From contig OZ035960.1 of assembly GCA_964034945.1 (NCBI GenBank), forward strand, positions 82,088,148 to 82,152,147: a DNA stretch of 64,000 nucleotides, given 5' to 3'. The DNA comes from Chrysopilus asiliformis. Taxonomy: Eukaryota > Arthropoda > Insecta > Diptera > Rhagionidae. Below the pieces are notes generated by a model. It did not search any database and was not told the DNA's origin. It worked only from the letters and a program-made list of their open reading frames with translations. Shown here one piece after another: positions 1 through 10,192 of this stretch. Positions within the stretch are counted from its first letter, which is position 1; every line of letters begins with the position of its first letter. The translations under genes were made by a program, and so were the position numbers.

Positions 1-23
1 TGTTTTGACAGATATGAGAAAGT

Positions 24-135
24 CTACATTGTCTACGCAAAGTCGACATTGTCTACACCAATGTCTACTTTGTCTACCCCAAATCTATTGTCTACGCTAT
101 TGTCTACACTGAAGTGTAGACAATTAAAGTCTACG
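24..135. repeat. Clustered GTCTAC hexamer repeats
   Basis: About ten GTCTAC or one-base variants (such as GTCGAC) occur in roughly 110 bases, spaced irregularly at 8-16 bp. The cluster ends in an inverted copy around 112-122 (agtgtaga). It is too irregular for a simple microsatellite. Function unknown; it could be a subterminal transposase-binding array. Confidence 0.6.
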
Positions 136-1199
136 CGTAGAGGAACAACACTGGTTTTATACAATTTTTGTTTACGGACAAGGAAGCGAAGTGTCATTCT
201 TTCCCTCGCCTCTCTTCTCTTGTCCATAAAAAAAAAGTTCTGCCAGTAACTGTTGCCAAGTGTAAACCGGGCTATGAACGAAATAAAAAATCATAACGTT
301 ATAAATTTCCTTACGTAGCAAAATTAAACTTATATTTCGTGACGTTATTTCGTTTTGTATCGATAAAAAACTTAATTTCGTTACGTTATAATGTTATTAT
401 TCCGTTACACATTGAAACTGAAAACAAAAAAACGCACTGTAATAATAGTTTATCACAAAGTAATTCAGTTCAGTTTCCATAAAAATAAATTGTATAACAA
501 ATAATAAAACTCAGCAAAAAGAAAATACAAATAAAAACGGAAAAAAATGTGATTATTAAGTTAAAAAATCAATAAAAAATACAAAAGACAAAAAATCACA
601 CAAAAGTTTTGTTCATTAAAAAAATTGTCTCCACAAAAGCGTGATTTTGATATCAAAGATATAGATTTTTTTTATAGAATTTCGCTCTTCTTCTGGAGTT
701 ACTAAAAAGAAAATCTTTTCGCTACCAAAAAACTTGCTTAGAAGATTTCCATTTTTGTATCTCCAGAAATAGAGTGAATCTGGCCAAAACAAAATCCGAT
801 TTAGAATCAAAATACGATTAAAAACACTACTCCAATATTTTTGATTATATTTTATGTCTGTGGGGTTATACTTGATGAACTTTTGTGGGAAATTTCACAA
901 AAAATAATACTGAACAAAACAAGGAAATACTAATAAACAACGAAAAAACGTAATATTTTTTTCGTTTTTCGTTATGGTAACGGAATTGAATTTCTATAAC
1001 GTTCATTATAACGTAATTTTGAAGAAAAAGCCCGAAAATCATTTCGTTATTTCGTTACGTTACGATAACGTTTCTTATCCGTTTTCTTTTATTATTATTT
1101 CGTTTCTTATTATATTTAAATTGGAAATCAAGAAAAGCAAAAAATTTTGTGCTATTTTTTTTAGTACGTAATTTTGAATTTTGTGCAATGTCAAAATAA

Positions 1200-1358
1200 A
1201 TATTTATCTAAAAATTATCTAGATAATTTGGCTTTTTATCTTATCTTATCTATTATCTTTCATATTTTCATTATCTATTATCTTATCTAGATAAACATTA
1301 CGAGCATTTATCTTTATCTTTATCTAGATAAAAAAATAATTATCTGGCCCCAACACTG
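1200..1358 (-). mobile_element. hAT-like transposon end with TTATCTAGATAA subterminal palindromes
   Basis: The palindrome TTATCTAGATAA occurs three times (1215-1226, 1283-1294, 1320-1331) among many further TTATC words. The region ends at 1358 in CAGTGTTGGGGCC (read on -). Repeated short palindromes next to a CAG-starting terminus are usual in hAT elements. The flank CTCGGGAG (1359-1366) would be the 8-bp target duplication, but the other copy is outside the window. Assignment to hAT is inference. Confidence 0.45.
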
Positions 1359-1689
1359 CTCGGGAGTTAGTTAATGAGCCAGTTAGGGAGTACGGTTTTT
1401 TGAGTTAGAGAAGTGAGTTGAAGTCGGGAGCTGCAGAGGAATCAAGGTTTAGAAAAAAGGAAAAAGTTTGTTTGAAGTTTAGAAAAAGTTTGTTTGAAGT
1501 TGAGTAGTTAAGAAATTGTTGTGTGTATAATAGTAAAAGAGGAACTTAACTAATAATATAACTTGTGTTAGAAATTTGTAAACATAGTGTAAGCAGATTC
1601 AGTGTAATTAATAGAGGAGAATTATAATAAATCAATTGGCAGAATAACAACAACGTTTTTAAATTCACCCTAACAAAATAGGTGTCACA
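1359..1689 (+). repeat. E1 5' LTR, truncated (R-U5 portion)
   Basis: The 331 bases match the last 331 bases of the E1 3' LTR (18274-18906 without the 18527-18828 insertion), and I saw no difference by eye. The LTR ends in GTGTCACA, followed after four bases by the primer site. The U3 portion present in the 3' LTR (17675-18273) is missing. The break lies 25 bases downstream of the position equivalent to the TATAAAAG box, i.e. near the expected transcription start. At 1611-1620 it holds the empty TTAA target site that is filled in the 3' LTR. Confidence 0.85.
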
Positions 1690-1882
1690 TTTATGGCGCA
1701 GTTGGTAGGATTACTTGTTTATGAGGCCACAGTTCAGCAGGACAAGTGGTACAAGTGATTTAAGAATAGTTGTTTCGTGACAAACGTTATCCCGGTCATT
1801 ACAACAAAACTCTTGTGACATTTTGTTTTAAAGGGCGAAGTGTACTGTGCAACCAACGGCAGAAACCAGTCCGAAGTGATAA
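1690..1882 (+). other. E1 leader between LTR and gag
   Basis: Untranslated leader of about 190 bases carrying the primer site. No start codon context comparable to the gag ATG at 1883 is seen before it. Confidence 0.6.
1694..1710 (+). other. E1 primer binding site, tRNA-Ser type
   Basis: TGGCGCAGTTGGTAGGA lies four bases after the LTR end. It is the primer-site type of the 17.6/297 group of insect gypsy elements (tRNA-Ser). The same sequence follows both E5 LTR copies (46312 and 54038). Confidence 0.8.
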
Positions 1883-3740
1883 ATGTCAGATACACTACGG
1901 AAATTTCTTCGCAGAAACCCGAGAAGACGCGCTACGAGAAAATACACAACTCCACATACAGAGAGCTCATCCATAAGTTCAGAGGAATTCAACCGCGGAA
2001 TCAACTCCAAAGAAGCGCAACAGAAATCAACTCCAAAGAAGGACAACAGCAACACAGCAAGAAAGGTACAGCAATTCGCCAGCATCCCATTCGAACAAAT
2101 TTCACATCACCTACAAGAAGAGATTGAGGAACTTTTCGGCGCATCCAACACTCTACAAAATCTATTCGGCACCTTCAGGAACCCACAACCAGGACCCAGC
2201 GGTATCAACCCAAAGCAAGGAGACAACTGTCCAGTATCCAGCATACCAGTATCTAACATCACTAACGGAAGTGCAGCAGAACAAGTGTCAGCATCTAGAC
2301 GAGTAGAAGCGCATCAAAGAAGCAGCAAATCCCCGGAAAAAACTTCATCAGACAATCACAAAACAGTAAGCGAAAAATTTGATAATATTATAAACTTTAG
2401 AAATAGAATAGTACTAGATAGGGATAATAACGATTTTGTAATCTTAGATAGTGAAGACTCTGTAAATTCAATTAAAAGTCAAAATTCCGAATTTTTAGAG
2501 CTGACCGATCAGCAAATTAATAACGTATCTAAGTCGATTCAAGAATTTATTGTGCGGGTAGATAATTTAATTTCTAGAAACAATATCAAAGTGGAAGATA
2601 AAACAAGTAAAATGTCGTTAATAGAAATTTCCAAGTTAGTAAGTCTGATGGTCCCAGTTTTCACTGGAGAAAGGACCCCGACACTGGAAATGGATTTGAG
2701 ACGATTTTTGGATTGTGCAAAACAGATCCACGACACACTAACAGCTGATGCTGTTCCCATATTCCTATCTGTTTTACGTTCTAAATTACAAGGGAATGCA
2801 TATAGTCTAGTTGGTTCACATTCCTTTACCAGTTTTTTCAAATTTTCAAAATGTGATGCTTACGTTATATGCTCCTACTAAGTCTTTAGATAATTTGTAT
2901 GCAGAATTACGAAGGTGTGCGCAAAGTCCCGGGGAAACAGTTCAAGCTTTCGGATGTCGTTTAATAAAAATCCATACCGAAATGTACAATACTGTCCAAG
3001 CAAAATATCCGGAAGGGAGTTATGCTCTTATTAAAGAAATCGAAGAGGAAGTTCGATTCACCTACCGAGTAGGAATTTTAAGTCCTACAATACGGCAGGC
3101 TTTAATAAGTAGTACCCTAGACAAAATGGAATCACTCATGATTCTAGCTGACACCATAGAAAAAAACGAATTAAAGGCATATAAAGGTAGAAGAATGAAT
3201 CAATCATTTGAACAATCTTCAATTATGTCTGATGCACTTAATTGGACCCAACAATTCTCTAATTTCCCTAATTCAACTACTTCAACTCGTACTACAATTC
3301 AACCTTTCCCTAACTCAAGTTCCCCATTTAAAAACATCACAAGCAGAGGTTTTCAACAAAATCCATTAGGAAATTTTAGCAGATTTCCTCAACCTAATAA
3401 TCAATCAACAAATGTGCAAAGTAGCTTTTGTAAACGATTAGGACACGAATACCAAAATTGCCGAACAAGGCAATACTTCTGTTCTAATTGCCAAACTAAT
3501 GGCCACAGCACAGATCGCTGTTGGAAACAAACGCCTAATTCAAATTTCCAAACTTCAACACCAAAACGAAACCAAGCACAAATACATTTAAGCCAAAATA
3601 AGATCTCAAAACCTCTACTCTGTGATTGGTGTGAGCGAGACACCCACACTATAAATCAGTGTCCCTCAAAACGAAAATGGGAACAAAAAACTAATTCAGG
3701 CTCTCAAAATAATCTCCCATCAATACAGGGAAACCAATAG
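1883..3740 (+). pseudogene. gag: E1 gag, broken by one frameshift
   Basis: Capsid-type polyprotein of a 17.6/297-like gypsy element. The ATG at 1883 is supported by E5, whose gag begins at the same place after the leader with a similar basic N-terminus (MS-LLK/LRK, R-NP-R). The frame starting there runs to 2881, and the rest continues in another frame from about 2830 to 3740. The break lies in a T-run near 2828-2838. Near the C-terminus are two intact CX2CX4HX4C knuckles and one degenerate knuckle (about 3424-3462) whose first Cys is replaced. The capsid core resembles E5 gag closely. Nucleocapsid and capsid assembly are the family roles; this copy cannot make a full Gag without a frame correction. 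Confidence 0.88.
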
Positions 3741-5683
3741 GGTTTGAAGCTCCGCACCCATCTTCAGACCAAACCAAAAAGGGGTGTAAACCTAAAAATA
3801 TAACCACTGCTACGAAATATGAAAACGCCAAAGTAACACCCAAAAAACTCAAAATCCAAAAGAAAATTGAATCCATGCCTACTAATGAAATAATTATCCC
3901 ATACCAAAAACTTTATCGCGAGGCAGTTATAACCGCGAATGTTGACATCTCTTGTAAAAAACCAGTCCAATTTTTGGTGGATACAGGAGCAGATGTAAGT
4001 CTAATTAGACGATCGATCTTAAAACCCGATACGCCGATTAACAAAAATAGACTAGTAGTTCTGACTGGTTTATACGGTGCATCTGAACGATCGATAGGCA
4101 TCTGTGAAGCCAAAATGACTGCTGTGATAAGCGATCCAACTAAAGAAGCATTGACTTGTGAATTCCACGTAGTTAATGATAATGAATCGGTTCCTTGCGA
4201 TGGTATCATAGGAAGGGATATTTTATGGAACAGAAGTAGAATAGATTGCATTATGAAACGACTTCATTTTCCAGCAATAGAAGCGCTGCAATCAGAGCAC
4301 GAGTTTAAATTTGACTTTATAGATGACTCCTTGAACCAAATCACAAAATCTGAAATCGCGACTCAGAAAGTGACGTCAAGGGCAGGTCAATATAACAATG
4401 GAACGACTCAAGCTCAAACAATTGCAAATTCGAATCCAAGCTCAAAGAGGAGTTTGGCCCAAATATCGAAAGCTCAAACTGAAAACGGACAGGTCGATAT
4501 TCACAACCCGATTTATAAAACTTCTGAAAATCCTAAATCACTACAAGTGAATCAGCTAGAAAATTCCAATGACCCCTTGAACAAAACAACCAAATCTGAG
4601 ATCACGACTCAGAAGGTATTATCAAGGTCAGGTACATGGAATAACCTAGTCACTTGTGATCTATCTACCGTAGGTTCGGATCCACGTGCAAAAAATGCCG
4701 TGGCCCAATCATCCAAATCTTACGCCGAGATAGCGAAAATTTCACAACCAAGTCGTACAGGACGACTCGGGAAGGCAGCATGGTCAAAACCTAACCCATT
4801 TGAATCAGTTCCAATAAAAAGCACTGCTAACTCATCAACCAAATCTACAAATACTCTAAACAAACCACAAAATACTACTCAAAACCAAACACTTAACTTT
4901 CCCTCCAACCAAACAGGGAATTCTATCAAAACTATAGATGATGTTAGAAATTTGTGCAAATCTTTAGAAAAGGAACTCAATATTCAAATTTTTAAGCCGT
5001 CAGCGGAAAATAAAACCGCGCATACGGACATTAATTTAACCAAAAAACTTAACCTGAACAATGAAAAACTAAAATTCTCTCAAAAAATTTATCCAGCAAA
5101 TCTAATAATACCCCCACGTACGGAAAAGGTAATCGAAGTACCAATCCAAAACGGGAATGAAGATCTTATTTGTATGTCCAGAGAAATTGCCGATGGAGTG
5201 TACGTAGCTAACACCCTAGTTCGGCCCCGAAATGGGAAAATTACAATTAGCATCCTAAATTCAAATACGCACCAAATCACCTTGAATAACATACCCCTAA
5301 AAATTGTTAAAACAAAAAGGTTCAAAATTTTTTCATGTCAAGAAAATTTAAACCAGACTAACGGGTTTAAATCTCCTCCATATAAAAGGATTCGGGAAAT
5401 TATCGAATCCATACAAATGGATCCAGAGGCAAATCACGAAGAACGCCAGTCTATAATAAACATTTGTTCGCAATTTCATGATCTTTTTCATCTTCCCAAT
5501 GACAAATTAACCCATTCTAACGTTCTTACACATAAAATACCCATACGTCAGGACCAAGGAGCTCTAAATTTAAAGAATTATCGTTTGGCCGAAACCCACA
5601 GAAAAGTTATTAACGAACAAGTTAATAAAATGGTAGAAGAAGGAATAGTCCAGCCTAGCAAAAGTCCCTGGAACTCCCCTCTC
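3738..5683 (+). pseudogene. pol: E1 pol, protease to start of RT (truncated)
   Basis: The frame is -1 relative to gag and overlaps the gag end, as in gypsy elements; a later in-frame ATG is at 3875. The aspartic protease motif VDTGADVSLI is encoded near 3976-4005 and the IGRDIL flap region near 4210. A long Ser/Thr/Asn/Lys-rich linker follows (about 4300-5300). The start of reverse transcriptase (VEEGIVQPSKSPWNSPL) ends abruptly at about 5683, where a reversed LINE fragment begins. The catalytic RT motifs and RNase H are absent from E1. Related RT/RNase H sequence survives in E3 (31646-33430). Confidence 0.88.
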
Positions 5684-6646
5684 TTTTATTTATTTATTTA
5701 TTTATTTACTAATTCATCAATACACTGACTACTACAAGTTAAATTAAATGCTAATAAATGTATATACAAATTATAGAGAAAAAAAAATATTATAATAAAA
5801 AAAAAATAATTAAATATATGTTTACAATACTAAATAATAATTTAAAAATAAATACAAAACAAAAAAAAAATTTAATGAAGCAAATTCTTCAGTTGCGCTA
5901 GACTGATATTAAAATCAATACATTCAAATGAATTATTAAAAGTTCGAGCCATTGATGAAAGAGGCTCATTATAACCATAATTTGTCGAGTGTGATGGAAC
6001 TTTTAAAAATCTGTAAGTTCTTCTGGTTCTATTATTTGCGTTTATATTTAGTTGACTTAATAGTGGAACCGAGTCAATTATTCCGTTCAACATTTTAAAA
6101 GTGAATTTAATTTTGGCATTCGTACGGCGAACTTTTAGAGAATGCAAATTTATAAGTTTTAAGCGATCCTCATAAGGGGGGAGAATAAGAGAATTTTCCC
6201 ACGGTAAATGTTTCAGAGCAAATTGAACAAATTTTCGTTGGACACTTTCAATACGCACAGAGTGAATATCGTAGTAAGGGTCCCACACTACTGAAGCATA
6301 CTCTAAAATAGGACGAACGAATGCACAATATAAAGTTTTCGTGATAAAAGGATCACAAAATTCTTTAGACCATCTTTTAACAAAACCCAAGGTAGAGTTA
6401 GCTCTAGATGAAATCATATCAATATGGTCATTAAATGTAAGAGAAACATCAAAAATGACACCAAGATCTTTTACTTTAGTTGATCTTGGTATAACGTTAT
6501 CATTGAGCATATAATTATGTGAAATATATTCCTTCTTTCTAGTATAACTTACTACAGAACATTTATCAACGTTTAACAATAAAAAATTATTTGAACACCA
6601 AGTTTGAAAATTAAGCAAATCAGAAACATGAAAATGTATCACAACA
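5684..6646 (-). mobile_element. 5'-truncated LINE fragment encoding the C-terminus of a non-LTR RT
   Basis: On the minus strand an open frame of about 256 codons (6642 to 5872) encodes the post-catalytic part of a non-LTR reverse transcriptase (thumb and C-terminal region, with KVKDLGVIFD, ILEYASVVWDP and NYGYNEPLSSMAR). The 3' tail is a (TTTA)n tract on the plus strand at 5684-5707. The 5' part, including the catalytic motifs, is missing, as is common for LINE insertions. It replaces roughly the RT/RNase H portion of E1 rather than merely splitting it, because E1 sequence resumes in the RNase H-integrase linker at about 6647. No target duplication is visible. Confidence 0.85.
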
Positions 6647-7849
6647 CAGCGGTATGATTAAAACTGAGGAACAAGAGGTGAGGAATAAAGTAAACGATTC
6701 GACTAACAATCATCAACGAATACAAGTTGTAACTCGAAGCCAAAGTAAACAAAATAAACAACGGATGGAAAAACCAAATCAAAGCGAGAGTACAACAACA
6801 AATAATTCATATGATAAAAATGCAACGCAGCAATTACCCGAAGACAATGCACCTGATAATGACCATGAAAAGGGTGAACAAGGTAATGAACTTGAAACTG
6901 AGGATGATTCTATTGACCCAGTTATTTCCACAAAAAATGTACAGCAATTAACTGATCAAAAAGAAATAGAATCTGTACTTATGACCTACCATAATAGTCC
7001 ACTAGGCGGACACCAGGGAGTTTTCAAAACCTATCACCGTATAAGGCGATATTATCGGTGGAAAAACATGGTGAAAGACATTGAAAACTTTGTCAAAAGT
7101 TGTCCTCTTTGTCAAACGAATAAATGTTCACGCTACACGCGTATGCCAATGGTCATTACAGACACGGCATCACTACCCTTTGACAAAGTGTACCTGGATA
7201 TAGTTGGTCCACTTACAGTGACGGAAATGGGTAATAAATACCTTCTTACATTCCGAGATGATCTTACACGATTTTTCGATTGCGTGACCATAGAAAATTG
7301 CGAAGCCGAAACAGTGGCAAAAGCTTTTTACGAGCAAATCATAACGAGGTATAGAATTCCCAAAAAACTAGTCACCGATCAAGGAACAAACTTTTTGAGC
7401 GACGTATTTAAAAAATTGTGCAAACTGTTGAAAATACGCAAGTTACAAACAACCGCCTATCACCCGCAAACTAATGGTGCTCTTGAACGGTCCCACCGAC
7501 CTCTAGGTGAATACCTACGTAATTTTGTAAGTGAATACCCCACTACTTGGGATCAATGGATTAGGGAAGCAGTACACGTCCATAACAACACCATACATGC
7601 TTCAACCAAATTTACTCCCATGGACTTACTGTACGGTTTTTCCGCTGAACTTCCCACAATTGTAAAAAGAGAACCGGGACCTCTTTAAAAACGAAACTCG
7701 TAAAAATAAATTAAGTCCAATTTGGCTAGGGCCTTACGAAATAAAAGAAACCCCTAGCACGGTGAATTCAACCATAAAAATTCGTAACAAACTTGTACGC
7801 ATCCATAATAATCGACTGAACGAATACAACAGTCGAGATAAACATTAAA
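6647..7849 (+). pseudogene. E1 pol, linker and integrase
   Basis: Low-complexity linker with a VVTRSQ motif, followed by the integrase HHCC zinc finger (H in YHNSPLGGH, then CPLC near 7100). The DDE core follows, with first Asp in YLDIVGP (about 7192), second in TDQGTNF (about 7378) and Glu in GALERSHR (about 7490). The frame stops at 7688. The integrase C-terminal piece (WLGPYEI motif) continues in another frame to 7849 with a shortened connection, implying a small deletion plus frameshift near 7675-7690. Integrase would insert the cDNA into host DNA; this copy is damaged. Confidence 0.86.
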
Positions 7850-7894
7850 AAAAAAAAACACTCAGGAGTGCTCGGGAAATGTTTTTTAGGCAAA

Positions 7895-8233
7895 ATTAAG
7901 AGGTCGAAAGCCCAAGAAATCTGAGTCAAGAACAATTATACGAACCCAGAGGTATTGCTAAAACCGAGGTACAAAAGGGGAAGAATCAACCAAGAAATCA
8001 ATTAAAACATTCGCGAGTACAAGTTGCAACACGAAGCCAAAATAAACACAAAGAACGGCAGCTAAAAAATAATAAACAAAATCACAACACGTGTGGAAAA
8101 CCAACGACAACTGAGTCGGTTGAAGAAACTGCAACTCAGCAACCAACAACAACTGAGTCGAATGAAGAAACTGCAACTCAGCAACCCCGAAGACTGAAAA
8201 AAACAATAAATAAAAGAGGAAACAAATTTTACC
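7895..8233 (+). repeat. Second copy of the RNase H-integrase linker, misplaced after integrase
   Basis: This segment encodes a linker almost the same as the one after RNase H in E3 (minus strand, about 31640-31850), including QEQLY, GIAKTEVQKG and SRVQVATRSQ. In E3 it follows RNase H; here it follows integrase. It includes two units of about 42 bp encoding a TTTES-EETATQQ repeat (about 8100-8190). It looks like a piece of a related element placed here by recombination or template switching. Confidence 0.7.
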
Positions 8234-8299
8234 CTACTAAAATTTTATTTTAAAAATGTTTTGTTACAAAGAAATTTTTTTATTATAACATATGTATGT

Positions 8300-8698
8300 A
8301 GTTAACTAATTTTGTAATTAGAACTTTAAAAAAATATATTTTAAGTGGACTACTTGTCCACTATGGAATAAAACAATATAAAACTTTATATTAACTTTAT
8401 TATGAGCCCACGGCTGCGGAGTTTTAACCTTCAATATACAGAATGGATTAAGAACTAAAGAACTTTATCTTATTCTAGCTCCTTTTATAATTTTAGATAA
8501 GCTTATATGACTATTACAAGATTAGGATGTTTCATCCTATGATTCGATGTACATTATTTAGACAGGTGTCTGTGAATCATTATGATGCTTTGATATTTCT
8601 ATGTTTATATGATTGAGATTTTACTCATCGTTAGTCATTTACAGTTATATGACAAATCTATAGTCGTTTACAGTTATATGTCAAATCTATATTTAACT
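8300..8698 (-). repeat. V1 3' LTR
   Basis: 399 bp, AGTTAA...TTAACT, identical by eye to 15694-16092. It contains a short palindrome, AGTGGACtacttGTCCACT, near 8345-8363. Confidence 0.93.
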
Positions 8699-8712
8699 CC
8701 TCCCTTCTTAAG
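8699..8712 (-). other. V1 polypurine tract
   Basis: On the minus strand AAGAAGGGAGG directly precedes the LTR start. This is the usual primer for plus-strand DNA synthesis in LTR elements. Confidence 0.7.
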
Positions 8713-8739
8713 ACTTTTTGTCCTCAAAAAGAGTGAAAT

Positions 8740-10159
8740 TTATTTATTACCTGAGCTACTGTCTAATTGAATTGCTTCTGGCATACTTTTTGAGTGTATA
8801 TTTAGAATTTTAAAATTTTTAGTCTTTTTTATCCAATATATGATTATTACAATTATTGTTATTGCTGTTACATAGAGTATTGTATCATTTGATATTGAAT
8901 GAATATTTAATTGATTGATTTTTTCTGTTTGTTTTATGTTTTCAATATGAAGTTTGTCTACATTTGGTTTGATGTATGCCTCTGTAAGATTTATTTGTAA
9001 AATGGGAGGTAATGGTTGAAAGTTTTTAATTTCTTTTGAAATAAATCTTTGATTTCCGAAATCTATAGAACAGTTATTAATTTTGATAAGAAAGCTTCCT
9101 TTTAAGGATTTTATTTCATTGTCACATTCATTGGTGAAATTTCCTTCAAAATTATCAACGAATATTAGGTTATCGTTTATTTCTTCTATTACTGTATTGA
9201 TATTGTATTTGTTTGGGCAATTAGCATTTACCCCTTTAAGTAGCCTAACTGTACATGAGTTTTTTGGTAATTTTATTACACTTTCTCTTTTGCATATTGT
9301 TAGATCTTGAAATGTGTTACACTTTTGTCGGATGCCATAATAATCTTGTTTGCTAGTAAGTAAATGAGTGTAGTCAAGATCAATTTGTTTTTGATTATTG
9401 GTTATTGGTTTTAATATTAAATGATCATATTCAATTTCTTCAGTTAGTGGGATAGATACAATGTAAAGGATTAAATTATCTTTGATTGCGACATATGGGA
9501 TTGCTAGGTTAAGGGCTTCTGCTTCTGTTTTGTATGGTAAATTTTTTGTTATTTTAATAATATCGTTTAGTTCCTGTTTGTTTAGGATTTTTGTATTTAT
9601 TATTCCCTTTCTTGCCCAGTGGATGGCATCTGTGATTTGGTCAATCTCGTGTTTCATAATCATTACTTTATTGAAAATGGCTTGTTCTAAATCTTTATCC
9701 AATATTTGGTTATAGTTTTTGAGTATTTTATTGGAGATGTCAAAAATGTTTTTATTGATTATAATTTGTTTGTTATTATTTTCACGAAGTTCATTTTGGG
9801 AATTTATAAGAGTTTCTAGATCGTAAGCATCCGGGTTGCCTGCTATCCACTTCCAAGCGGATCCTATCCAATTGATAGCTCTTCTTTGGCGATAGGGTTT
9901 GAGTTCATTTAACTGTTTCTCTATTTCATTTTGTAAGTGTTCGATTTGTATTTTTAGAGGGGATGAATTGTTAATTTTTAAATTGACTGCTGAGATTAAA
10001 ACTGTATGTACCTGAATGTAATTTGTGAGGTTTATAACATGTACTATTTTGAAGTTTCCTTCTGTTAGTTTTCCAGGTCCTGCTTTGATAGTTGCAAGGG
10101 GTGTATTCGTATATTCAAAGATTTTCACACTTCCGTTGACTAACCAAATGATGGTAAAC
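8740..10159 (-). CDS. env: V1 envelope-like glycoprotein, probably from a spliced RNA
   Basis: One open frame encodes a class I-type errantiviral envelope of about 470 residues. A furin-type site RQRR lies near residue 80 (counted from 10128), followed by a hydrophobic stretch with Trp residues (INWIGSAWKW). Several N-glycosylation sequons, paired Cys residues around 9200-9320 and a C-terminal membrane segment (about residues 412-432) with a short basic tail are visible. No ATG opens the frame. Instead a splice acceptor (TTTAATTTCAG on -) ends at 10160, so the start probably comes from a spliced leader, as in gypsy. The first residues after the acceptor are hydrophobic and could complete a signal peptide. 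The protein would act at the cell or particle surface. No internal lesion was found. Confidence 0.87.
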
Positions 10160-10172
10160 CTGAAATTAAAGA
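10160..10172 (-). promoter_or_regulatory. Candidate splice acceptor for V1 env
   Basis: The minus strand reads TTTAATTTCAG then GTTTACC, with the env frame open from just before it to 8740 and a stop codon shortly upstream. The donor was not identified. Spliced env expression is established for gypsy-type errantiviruses. Confidence 0.55.
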
Positions 10173-10192
10173 TTCGTTGTGAGATAGGGGAA

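Larger units (their letters stand above)
1..1358. other. AT-rich non-coding repeat DNA ending in a hAT-like terminus
   Basis: No convincing coding frame is present. Three motif zones are visible: a GTCTAC-rich stretch (about 24-135), a zone rich in CGTTAC/ATAACG words (about 285-420 and 960-1080), and a TTATC-rich zone (1200-1345). The last 13 bases, read on the minus strand, are CAGTGTTGGGGCC, which resembles a hAT-type terminal repeat. They abut E1 LTR sequence at 1359. The matching left end and an 8-bp target duplication are not visible, so the element may begin left of the window. Confidence 0.5.

Noticed and set aside
616..810. Minus-strand 64-codon frame near the window start
   Set aside because: Short, AT-rich, no homology to any element domain and no supporting signals.
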